From CAMYJH01 sp041589735 (lineage in GTDB: Bacteria > Pseudomonadota > Gammaproteobacteria > HK1): a stretch of DNA of 26,728 bases. The position numbers were made by a program, and so were the translations under genes. The stretch covers positions 1-26,728 of the forward strand of contig JBFHVA010000019.1 in the NCBI GenBank assembly GCA_041589735.1, written 5' to 3'. The notes below the pieces were generated by a model, which was not told where the DNA came from, searched no databases, and saw only the letters and a program-made list of their open reading frames with translations. Shown piece after piece: positions 6,687 through 14,423 of the stretch. Every line of letters begins with the position of its first letter. Position 1 is the stretch's first letter.

Positions 6687-6970
6687 GTTGCCTCGGGCTT
6701 CTTTACCTTGCGGTCACCAGAATGTCCCTTGAAGGTGCGCGTCGGCGCGAACTCGCCCAGCTTGTGCCCTACCATGTTCTCGGTGACAAGCACCGGCACG
6801 TGCTGCCGGCCGTTATGAACGGCTATGGTGAAACCGACCATGTCGGGCACGATCATCGAACGGCGCGACCAGGTCTTGATCGGACGTTTACTGCTGGTCG
6901 CCCGCGCCTCGCTGACCTTCTTCGACAGATGGTAGTCGACGAATGGACCTTTCTTGATTGATCGTGGCAC
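6683..6970 (-). CDS. rpsS: 30S ribosomal protein S19
   Basis: S19 is in the head of the small subunit, with S13 near the A-site finger. The 95-residue product reads MPRSIKKGPFVDYHLSKKV, then KTWSRRSMIVPDMVGFTIAV and HNGRQHVPVLVTENMVGHKL and GEFAPTRTFKGHSGDRK. The start is a GTG at 6968-6970, required to obtain the invariant PRSIKKGPF N-terminus. The stop overlaps rplV by four bases and the gap to rplB is 16 bases. Confidence 0.98.
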   Translation of the reverse strand: MPRSIKKGPFVDYHLSKKVSEARATSSKRPIKTWSRRSMIVPDMVGFTIAVHNGRQHVPVLVTENMVGHKLGEFAPTRTFKGHSGDRKVKKPEAT

Positions 6971-6986
6971 TCGCTTGTCTCCGCGC

Positions 6987-7811
6987 TTAACGTTTCCTGC
7001 GCCTAATAATCATGCTGTTGGTGCGTTTGTTCTGGCGCGTCTTGTGCCCCTTGGTGGACTGTCCCCAGGGGGTCACCGGATGCCGACCTCCGGAGGTCTT
7101 TCCCTCGCCGCCGCCGTGGGGATGATCGACCGGGTTCATGGCTACTCCGCGAACCGTGGGCCGCTTGCCACGCCAGCGGGTCGCGCCGGCCTTTCCCAAG
7201 GAGCGGAGCGTGTGCTCCGCGTTGCCTACCTCACCCACCGTCGCCCGGCACTCGATGGGCACCCGGCGGATCTCGCCTGAGCGCAGCCGCAGAGTGGCGT
7301 GCAGGCCTTCCCGCGCAACCAGCTGCACCGCAGCGCCCGCGCTGCGGGCGAGCTGAGCGCCCTTACCCGGCTGCAGCTCAACGCAGTGCACCACGGTTCC
7401 CACGGGGATATTTCGCAGCGGCAGCGCGTTTCCGTTCTTGATCGCCGCCGAGGGGCCGGAACCCACCTCGTCACCCGCGGCCACGCCCTTGGGCGCGATG
7501 ATGTAGCGCCTTTCGCCGTCCGCATACAGCACCAGAGCCAGATGCGCGCTGCGGTTCGGGTCATACTCGATGCGCTCCACTTTGCCCGGCACACCGTCCT
7601 TGTCCCGCTTGAAGTCCACCATGCGGTAGCGGCGTTTGTGCCCTCCGCCGCGGTGGCGGGTGGTAATCCGGCCGGCATTGTTTCGGCCGCCCCTGCGCGA
7701 TTTCTTCTTCAGCAGACCGTCGAAGGGCTCGCCCTTGTGCAGCTCTTTCGTCTTGACCTTGACGACGAAACGGCGTCCCGGCGAAGTCGGTTTAGTCTTA
7801 ATCAGCGCCAT
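6987..7811 (-). CDS. rplB: 50S ribosomal protein L2
   Basis: L2 is a primary 23S rRNA-binding protein needed for subunit association and peptidyl transferase activity. The 274-residue product starts MALIKTKPTSPGRRFVVKVK and has GRNNAGRITTRHRGGGHKRR, IEYDPNRSAHLALVLYADGE, RRYIIAPKGVAAGDEVGSG, GNALPLRNIPVGTVVHCVEL and the C-terminal signature GVAMNPVDHPHGGGEGKTSG followed by GRHPVTPWGQSTKGHKTR. The histidine in VDHPHGGG is the one implicated in peptidyl transferase function (His229 in E. coli). Length is normal (E. coli 273). It lies between rplW (14-base gap) and rpsS. Confidence 0.99.
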   Translation of the reverse strand: MALIKTKPTSPGRRFVVKVKTKELHKGEPFDGLLKKKSRRGGRNNAGRITTRHRGGGHKRRYRMVDFKRDKDGVPGKVERIEYDPNRSAHLALVLYADGERRYIIAPKGVAAGDEVGSGPSAAIKNGNALPLRNIPVGTVVHCVELQPGKGAQLARSAGAAVQLVAREGLHATLRLRSGEIRRVPIECRATVGEVGNAEHTLRSLGKAGATRWRGKRPTVRGVAMNPVDHPHGGGEGKTSGGRHPVTPWGQSTKGHKTRQNKRTNSMIIRRRKR

Positions 7812-7825
7812 GACGTCTACTCCAC

Positions 7826-8122
7826 CTATTCGCCGCCGAGAAAATCAATGTCGTGACCCGGCTTCAAGCGCACATAGGCTTTTTTCCATCCCGGTCGACG
7901 GCCGACGTTTCCCATGAAGCTCTTGTACTTACCGAGCATATTTGCCGTGGACACGCTCTGGACCTCAACCTTAAAGAGTTTCTCCACTGCCTGTTTGATC
8001 TCACGCTTGCGCGCGTCCACGCGAACTTTGAACACCACCTGGTTCGAGGAATCCGCGACGCGGGTGGTTTTCTCCGAGATGTGCGGAGAAATCAGAATGC
8101 TCGTCAGCCGCTGCTCGTTCAT
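7826..8122 (-). CDS. rplW: 50S ribosomal protein L23
   Basis: L23 sits at the tunnel exit and is the main docking site for trigger factor and SRP. The 98-residue product shows MNEQRLTSILISPHISEKTT, VVFKVRVDARKREIKQAVEK, FKVEVQSVSTANMLGKYK and KKAYVRLKPGHDIDFL. A conserved glutamate of the docking loop is likely within ISPHISEKTT or nearby, but I cannot assign it certainly. Its ATG (8120-8122) overlaps the rplD stop as ATGA, implying translational coupling. Confidence 0.98.
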   Translation of the reverse strand: MNEQRLTSILISPHISEKTTRVADSSNQVVFKVRVDARKREIKQAVEKLFKVEVQSVSTANMLGKYKSFMGNVGRRPGWKKAYVRLKPGHDIDFLGGE

Positions 8123-8739
8123 CCCAGCCGCGCCTCCAGTTGTTTCAACGCGGGTACCGTGATCAGAACCTTGTCGAAGGCCAAAAGGCTTACGGGATTC
8201 GCGTGGGTGGCCTGTATCACGGCCGCCCAGTGAAGATTGCGCGCCGCGAGCTGAAGGTTCGCGTCCTCGGCATCGACCACGATCAGAGTGTCTTCCAGCG
8301 ACAGCGACTTGAGCTTATCCACCAACGATTTAGTCTTCGGGGCGTCCACCGTAAAGCTTTCCACCACGACCAGACGTTCCTGGCGCACCAGCTCGGAGAG
8401 AATCGAGCGCATGGCCCCCTGGTACATCTTCCTGTTGACCTTCTGCGAGTAGTCCCTAGGCCGCGCCGCGAACGTTACGCCGCCGCCCCGCCAGATGGGG
8501 CTGCGGATGCTGCCCGAGCGCGCGCTTCCGGTGCCTTTTTGCCGCCAGGGCTTCTTTCCTCCGCCGCGCGCATCCGAGCGGCTTTTCTGCGCTTTGGTTC
8601 CGGCACGGGCGCCGGCCATGAACGCCGTCACCACCTGATGAACCAGCGCTTCGTTGAAATCGACAGCGAAAGCAGCGTCGGTCACTTCGACCTTGCCCTT
8701 TGCCTTCTTGCCGCTGTCGCTTAAAAGCCCGAGCTCCAT
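8119..8739 (-). CDS. rplD: 50S ribosomal protein L4
   Basis: L4 reaches into the exit tunnel opposite L22; in E. coli it also represses its own S10 operon. The 206-residue product reads MELGLLSDSGKKAKGKVEVT, FNEALVHQVVTAFMAGARAG, the basic loop TKAQKSRSDARGGGKKPWRQ then KGTGSARSGSIRSPIWRGGG, and a Rossmann-like C-terminal part with TLIVVDAEDANLQLAARNL. The tunnel loop is intact. It follows rplC by nine bases and overlaps rplW by four. The leader on which L4 acts in E. coli is not present in the usual place here, because rpsJ directly follows tuf. Confidence 0.98.
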   Translation of the reverse strand: MELGLLSDSGKKAKGKVEVTDAAFAVDFNEALVHQVVTAFMAGARAGTKAQKSRSDARGGGKKPWRQKGTGSARSGSIRSPIWRGGGVTFAARPRDYSQKVNRKMYQGAMRSILSELVRQERLVVVESFTVDAPKTKSLVDKLKSLSLEDTLIVVDAEDANLQLAARNLHWAAVIQATHANPVSLLAFDKVLITVPALKQLEARLG

Positions 8740-8748
8740 GACCGTTCC

Positions 8749-9396
8749 TCAGCTTCCTCTGCGCTTTGCCGCGGGTCGGATTATCACGTCGCCGCCCCGC
8801 GGCCCGGGTACGGCGCCCTTGACCAGAAGCACGTTCTGCTCCTCACGGATCTGCACCACTTCAAGATTCTGTGCCGTGCGCCTCACGTTTCCCATCTGTC
8901 CCGCCATGCGCTTGCCTTTGAACACGCGTCCGGGTGACTGGTTCTGTCCGATGGATCCCGGCGCGCGGTGTGAAAGCGAGCTACCGTGGGTTGCGTCCTG
9001 GGTGGCAAAGTTGTGGCGCTTGACCACGCCCGCAAACCCCTTGCCGATACTGAATGCCTGAGCATCCACTATCTGGCCGGCTTCGAAAATGCTCGCGTTG
9101 ATTTCTTTGCCTACCTCCAGACCTTCGCCCTCGCCGTCGGCGAGTCGAAATTCCCAAAGGCCCCGGCCCGCTTCCACCTTCGCCTTGGCAAAGTGGCCGG
9201 CCGCGGCCTTGTTCACCCGGCTCGGGCGACGCGTTCCGGCGGTCACCTGGATGGCGCGGTAGCCGTCCGCGTCCAGTGACTTGAGCTGGGTGATGCGGTT
9301 GGACTGGACCTCGATGACAGTGACCGGAACGGACTCTCCGTCCTCGGTGAACACCCGGGTCATGCCGGCCTTTCTTCCTACGATTCCGATGGGCAC
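8749..9396 (-). CDS. rplC: 50S ribosomal protein L3
   Basis: L3 initiates 23S rRNA assembly and its central loop approaches the peptidyl transferase centre. The 215-residue product has IGIVGRKAGMTRVFTEDGES, VTVIEVQSNRITQLKSLDAD, GFAGVVKRHNFATQDATHGS and the loop SIGQNQSPGRVFKGKRMAGQ, which includes the glutamine methylated by PrmB in E. coli (GQNQ), then MGNVRRTAQNLEVVQI. The start is the GTG at 9394-9396 (GTGCCCATCGGA); an AGGTAACG ribosome-binding site lies upstream. It is separated from rpsJ by 184 bases that contain a palindromic repeat. Confidence 0.97.
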   Translation of the reverse strand: MPIGIVGRKAGMTRVFTEDGESVPVTVIEVQSNRITQLKSLDADGYRAIQVTAGTRRPSRVNKAAAGHFAKAKVEAGRGLWEFRLADGEGEGLEVGKEINASIFEAGQIVDAQAFSIGKGFAGVVKRHNFATQDATHGSSLSHRAPGSIGQNQSPGRVFKGKRMAGQMGNVRRTAQNLEVVQIREEQNVLLVKGAVPGPRGGDVIIRPAAKRRGS

Positions 9397-9460
9397 TTTT
9401 CGTTACCTTTCTTGAATCTCGTTTACGTTACGCTATTCGCTTTCCGTCATGCTCTGGAAA

Positions 9461-9553
9461 AGTGACTGGTGACATGTGACAAGTAACAAGTAAGAAAGAG
9501 GCAGTGCCTCTTACATGTCACGTGTTACGTGTTACCTGTTACCTGTTACCGTT
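9461..9553 (+). repeat. Imperfect inverted repeat of GT(N)AC units between rpsJ and rplC
   Basis: The rpsJ-rplC spacer holds many short units such as gtgacatgtgac, aagtaacaagtaag, cacgtgttacgtgttacc and tgttacctgttacc arranged head to head around a perfect hairpin core (aagaggca / tgcctctt, 9496-9503 and 9505-9512). The two flanks are partly complementary over about 40 bases each, so the RNA or DNA could form a long imperfect stem. There is no T-run, so it is not an intrinsic terminator. It resembles dispersed intergenic palindromic repeats; strand is arbitrary. Confidence 0.7.
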
Positions 9554-9580
9554 CCAGAACCTCTCTAATACTCCGCCCGA

Positions 9581-9892
9581 TCAATTGAGTTTGATCTGAA
9601 CATCGACTCCCGCAGCCAGATCCAGCTTCATCAGCGCGTCCACCGTCTTGTCGGTTGGATTTACGATGTCGAGGATCCGCTTGTGGGTCCGGATCTCGTA
9701 CTGGTCCCGGGCGTCCTTGTTGACGTGGGGGGATACCAGCACCGTGTAGCGCTCCATGCGCGTGGGCAATGGAATCGGCCCCTTCACCATGGCGCCGGTG
9801 CGCCTCGCGGTCTCGACGATTTCCACCGCTGACTGGTCGATTAGGCGGTGGTCGAAGGCCTTGAGACGGATGCGGATACGCTGATTTGCCAT
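9581..9892 (-). CDS. rpsJ: 30S ribosomal protein S10 (NusE)
   Basis: S10 is a head protein of the small subunit and, as NusE, partners with NusB in antitermination and links NusG to the ribosome. The 103-residue product (same as E. coli) reads MANQRIRIRLKAFDHRLID, AVEIVETARRTGAMVKGPI, PLPTRMERYTVLVSPHVNKD, ARDQYEIRTHKRILDIVNPT and MKLDLAAGVDVQIKLN. I use the ATG at 9890-9892, which aligns with the family start. An ATG two codons upstream (9896-9898) overlaps the tuf stop as TAATG and may be used too. Close linkage to tuf replaces the usual leader of the S10 operon. Confidence 0.97.
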   Translation of the reverse strand: MANQRIRIRLKAFDHRLIDQSAVEIVETARRTGAMVKGPIPLPTRMERYTVLVSPHVNKDARDQYEIRTHKRILDIVNPTDKTVDALMKLDLAAGVDVQIKLN

Positions 9893-9897
9893 CGCCA

Positions 9898-11085
<1,188 letters not shown>

Positions 11086-11125
11086 ACCTTCTTACTCCGG
11101 ATTCTTTTGCAATTCGCGTATCGGC

Positions 11126-13225
11126 TTACTGGTTCTTCTTGATAATTTCGTCGGCGATGCTCGACGGAACCTCGGCGTACTTGAGAAATTCCATAGTGAA
11201 CGTGGCACGACCCTGGGTCAGTGAGCGAAGGTCGGTGGCGTAACCGAACATTTCCTTCAGCGGCACCTCCGCGCGCACGGCCTTACCCGCCGGCGTGTCT
11301 TCCATGCCCTGAACCAGTCCGCGGCGACGGTTGAGGTCGCCCATGACGTCGCCCATGTACTCCTCAGGCATCACCGACTCCACCTTCATGATCGGCTCGA
11401 GCAGCACCGGGTTGGCTTTCGCCGCGCCTTCCTTGAAAGCCATCGAGCCTGCGATCTTGAAGGCCATTTCACTGGAGTCGACGTCGTGATACGAGCCGTC
11501 GAACAGCGTCACCTTGACGTCCACTACCGGATAGCCGGCGATGACGCCATTCTCCAACTGCTCTTTGACGCCTTTGTTGACCGCGGGAATGTATTCCCGG
11601 GGAATCACCCCGCCAACGATGGAGTCGACGAACTCGTAGCCCTTGCCGGCCTCCTGCGGCTCGAGCTTCAGCCATACGTGCCCGTACTGGCCGCGGCCGC
11701 CGGACTGGCGAACGAACTTGCCTTCCTGCTCCAGCGCCTTGCGGATGGTCTCGCGGTAAGCCACCTGGGGCTTGCCGACGTTGGCCTCCACTTTGAACTC
11801 GCGCTTCATCCGGTCGACGATGATTTCCAGATGCAGCTCGCCCATGCCGGAGATGATCGTCTGTCCGGATTCCTCGTCGGTGCTGACGCGGAACGACGGG
11901 TCCTCCTGGGCAAGCTTGCTGAGCGCAAGTCCCATCTTCTCCTGGTCGCTTTTCGTCTTCGGTTCCACGGCGACCGAGATGACCGGTTCCGGAAATTCCA
12001 TCCGTTCGAGCATCACCGGATCCTTGGGATCGCAGAGCGTCTCGCCGGTGGTGACGTCCTTCAAGCCCACCGCAGCGGCGATGTCTCCGGCATAGACCTC
12101 GCTGATCTCCTCGCGGTGGTTGGCGTGCATCTGGAGGATGCGCCCAATGCGCTCTTTCTTCTGCTTGATCGGGTTATAAACGGTGTCTCCGGACTTGAGC
12201 ACGCCGGAGTAAACCCGGAAGAAGGTCAGCGAACCCACGAAAGGATCGGTAGCAATCTTGAAAGCTAGCGCGGCAAAAGACGCCTTGTCGGATGACTCCC
12301 GGGTCACTTCTTTCTCGGCGCCGTTGGCGCTGATGCCCTTGACCGCCGGTACGTCGTTGGGCGCGGGCAGGAACTCCACCACCGCATCAAGCAGCGCCTG
12401 CACGCCCTTGTTCTTGAACGCGGACCCGCAAAGCGTCGGCACGATCTCGTTTCCCAGGGTGCGAGCGCGGATACCCTGCCGAATTTCGTCCTCAGAAAGA
12501 TCGGTCTCTTCCAGGTATTTCTCCATCAGCTCTTCGTTGGCCTCGGCCGCGGCCTCGACGAGCTTTTCCCGCCACTCATTACAAAGGCCCTCGAGGTTGC
12601 CCGGAATGTTCCGCGCCTCGTAGGTCATACCCAGCGTTTCCTGATTCCAGTAGATGGCCTTCATCCTGATCAGGTCGACCACGCCTTCGAACGCCTCTTC
12701 GGACCCGATGGGGATCTGAAGCGGCACCGGCGTCGCCTTGAGGCGCTTTTTGATCTGAGCCACCACGTTCAGGAAGTTCGCGCCCTGACGGTCCATCTTG
12801 TTGACGAACGCGACGCGGGGTACGTGATAACGGTTTGCCTGGCGCCAGACCGTTTCGGATTGAGGCTCGACGCCGCCGACCGCGCAGAACACAGCGCAGG
12901 CGCCGTCGAGCACACGCAGCGCGCGTTCCACCTCGATGGTGAAGTCCACGTGCCCCGGCGTGTCGATGATATTGATCCGGTGATCCTCGAACTGCTGGTC
13001 CATGCCTTTCCAGAAACAGGTCGTGGCAGCCGACGTGATGGTGATACCGCGCTCCTGCTCCTGCACCATCCAGTCCATCACCGCCGCACCATCGTGCACT
13101 TCACCAATCTTGTGGGAGATGCCCGTGTAATAGAGTACGCGCTCGGTGGTGGTGGTTTTACCGGCGTCTATGTGCGCCATGATCCCGATATTGCGGTAGC
13201 GCTCGATGGGCGTTTTTCTCGGCAC
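11126..13225 (-). CDS. fusA: Elongation factor G
   Basis: EF-G is the GTPase that drives translocation and, with RRF, ribosome recycling. The 699-residue product (E. coli 704) has G1 AHIDAGKT (17-24), the switch region QEQERGITITSAATT, G3 DTPGH (88-92), G4 NKMD (142-145), domain II features (FFRVYSGVLKSGDTVYNP), domain III SDQEKMGLALSKLAQEDPSF, and domain IV/V GRGQYGHVWLKLEP, NKGVKEQLENGVIAGYPVVD and EEYMGDVMGDLNRRRG. The start is the GTG at 13223-13225 (VPRKTPIERYRNIG), with GAGGT eight bases upstream. It is the third gene of the str operon, 49 bases after rpsG and 40 before tuf. Confidence 0.99.
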   Translation of the reverse strand: MPRKTPIERYRNIGIMAHIDAGKTTTTERVLYYTGISHKIGEVHDGAAVMDWMVQEQERGITITSAATTCFWKGMDQQFEDHRINIIDTPGHVDFTIEVERALRVLDGACAVFCAVGGVEPQSETVWRQANRYHVPRVAFVNKMDRQGANFLNVVAQIKKRLKATPVPLQIPIGSEEAFEGVVDLIRMKAIYWNQETLGMTYEARNIPGNLEGLCNEWREKLVEAAAEANEELMEKYLEETDLSEDEIRQGIRARTLGNEIVPTLCGSAFKNKGVQALLDAVVEFLPAPNDVPAVKGISANGAEKEVTRESSDKASFAALAFKIATDPFVGSLTFFRVYSGVLKSGDTVYNPIKQKKERIGRILQMHANHREEISEVYAGDIAAAVGLKDVTTGETLCDPKDPVMLERMEFPEPVISVAVEPKTKSDQEKMGLALSKLAQEDPSFRVSTDEESGQTIISGMGELHLEIIVDRMKREFKVEANVGKPQVAYRETIRKALEQEGKFVRQSGGRGQYGHVWLKLEPQEAGKGYEFVDSIVGGVIPREYIPAVNKGVKEQLENGVIAGYPVVDVKVTLFDGSYHDVDSSEMAFKIAGSMAFKEGAAKANPVLLEPIMKVESVMPEEYMGDVMGDLNRRRGLVQGMEDTPAGKAVRAEVPLKEMFGYATDLRSLTQGRATFTMEFLKYAEVPSSIADEIIKKNQ

Positions 13226-13274
13226 TTCTGCTTACCTCGGAATCTTTTAGCTAACGACCTCAACCCGCAGCCGC

Positions 13275-13745
13275 TTACCAGCGGTAGTGGGAGAAAGCCT
13301 TGTTGGCTTCCGCCATGCGGTGGGTGTCTTCGCGTTTCTTGACCGCGGACCCGCGATTGTCAGCAGCTTCCATCAGCTCGTTGGCGAGTCGGATCCCCAT
13401 GGATTTCTCGCCGCGTTTGCGCGCCGCGTCCACCAGCCAGCGCATGGCCAGCGCGGTTCGCCTGGAGGGACGCACTTCTACCGGCACCTGGTAAGTGGCC
13501 CCGCCCACCCGTCGCGATTTAACCTCTACCACCGGACGCACGTTATCCAGCGCGCGGGTGAAGACTTCGAGCGGGTCTTCCTTGGTTTTATCCGCCACTT
13601 GATCGAGCGCCCCGTACACAATGCGTTCGGCTACGGATTTCTTGCCGTCATACATCATGACGTTGATGAACTTGGCCAGCGTCTGATTGCCGAATTTCGG
13701 ATCCGGCAGAATATCGCGGGAAGGTATTTCACGGCGTCTGGACAT
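13275..13745 (-). CDS. rpsG: 30S ribosomal protein S7
   Basis: S7 nucleates the head of the small subunit and its hairpin contacts E-site tRNA and mRNA; in E. coli it also represses the str operon. The 156-residue product reads MSRRREIPSRDILPDPKFGN, LAKFINVMMYDGKKSVAERI, VFTRALDNVRPVVEVKSRRV, GGATYQVPVEVRPSRRTALA and GIRLANELMEAADNRGSAVK, ending with AFSHYRW. This is the short form, without the C-terminal extension of E. coli K-12 S7. It lies 10 bases after rpsL, closer than in E. coli, where the S7 operator occupies the rpsL-rpsG gap. Confidence 0.98.
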   Translation of the reverse strand: MSRRREIPSRDILPDPKFGNQTLAKFINVMMYDGKKSVAERIVYGALDQVADKTKEDPLEVFTRALDNVRPVVEVKSRRVGGATYQVPVEVRPSRRTALAMRWLVDAARKRGEKSMGIRLANELMEAADNRGSAVKKREDTHRMAEANKAFSHYRW

Positions 13746-13755
13746 GGCCTGAATC

Positions 13756-14130
13756 CTAGCCCTTGGGACGCTTGGCGCCGTACTTGGAACGGCCCTGGCG
13801 TCGATCGCCGACGCCGGACGTATCCAGACTGCCGCGCACCGTGTGATAGCGAACGCCCGGAAGGTCCTTGACGCGCCCGCCGCGGATCAGAATCACCGAG
13901 TGTTCCTGGAGGTTGTGACCTTCACCACCTATATAGGTGGTGACCTCGCTGCCGGTGGTGAGTCGAACGCGGGCGACTTTTCTAAGCGCTGAGTTCGGCT
14001 TCTTGGGCGTGGTTGTGTAGACGCGCGTGCAGACGCCGCGTTTCTGCGGGCAGCCGTTGAGCGCCGGAACGTCGCTCTTCTTGCGCCTCACCTTTCGCGG
14101 TTTGCGCACCAACTGATTTATGGTCGCCAT
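13756..14130 (-). CDS. rpsL: 30S ribosomal protein S12
   Basis: S12 lies in the decoding centre and controls accuracy. The 124-residue product reads MATINQLVRKPRKVRRKKSD, VPALNGCPQKRGVCTRVYTT, TPKKPNSALRKVARVRLTTG, GEGHNLQEHSVILIRGGRVK and DLPGVRYHTVRGSLDTSGV. Lysines at the classic streptomycin-resistance positions (PKKPNSALRK and RVKDLPG) are wild type, so no ribosomal streptomycin resistance is predicted. The Asp of KDLPG corresponds to the residue methylthiolated by RimO in E. coli. The ATG at 14128-14130 matches the invariant start; in-frame codons upstream run through the leader and have no family similarity. It is first in the str operon, behind a terminator. Confidence 0.98.
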   Translation of the reverse strand: MATINQLVRKPRKVRRKKSDVPALNGCPQKRGVCTRVYTTTPKKPNSALRKVARVRLTTGSEVTTYIGGEGHNLQEHSVILIRGGRVKDLPGVRYHTVRGSLDTSGVGDRRQGRSKYGAKRPKG

Positions 14131-14311
14131 ATTCGATCCGTACTTCTTCCCTGCGATTGCCTGAAAATCGCCCCTGCGCAATCCCTTCTGTCCCGGCGCC
14201 AACCGGACCGAAACGGCACTGCCGCGGGAGTTGCGGCCGGCCCTCGCCGTTTTTGGTTTGCGCGACCGCCTCGTTGCCGGCGACGAGGCGCTGAGGACGG
14301 GGTTTGCAGCT
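14131..14311 (-). promoter_or_regulatory. Leader region of the str operon, expected promoter zone
   Basis: This segment lies between the intrinsic terminator after rpoC and the rpsL start. Because the upstream transcript should largely end at 14312-14346, a promoter for rpsL-rpsG-fusA-tuf is expected here by inference. I see no good -35/-10 pair. A 7-bp hairpin (gcctcgt at 14268-14274 with acgaggc at 14283-14289, loop enclosing gccggc) lies at its upstream end and could be a regulatory or processing structure. No gene is seen. Confidence 0.4.
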
Positions 14312-14346
14312 AAAAAAATGACAGGCAGGATGACCCCTGCCTGTCA
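14312..14346 (-). terminator. Rho-independent terminator after rpoC
   Basis: On the minus strand, a perfect 11-bp stem (TGACAGGCAGG with CCTGCCTGTCA, 14319-14329 and 14336-14346) with a six-base loop is followed directly by seven T residues (14312-14318 on the plus strand are A). It lies 78 bases past the rpoC stop and should end the rplKAJL-rpoBC transcription unit. It is the only textbook intrinsic terminator in the window. Confidence 0.93.
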
Positions 14347-14423
14347 CAGAAGCGGAATTGTAAAAACCCCTTGGGAGGGTGTCAAGACTCTGGCGCCCCG
14401 GAAGGCGCCGAAATTCGGGGCCT

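Noticed and set aside
9461..9553. Short repeated units considered as a CRISPR array
   Set aside because: Units are 9-12 bases, degenerate and without spacers of constant length; no cas genes are near.
14131..14202. 24-codon N-terminal extension of S12 starting upstream
   Set aside because: The frame is open but S12 has the invariant MATINQLVRK start at 14130 and the extra part has no family similarity.
14319..14346. Terminator hairpin considered as a bidirectional terminator or regulator site
   Set aside because: The A/T run exists only on the minus-strand downstream side, and no plus-strand gene needs ending here.
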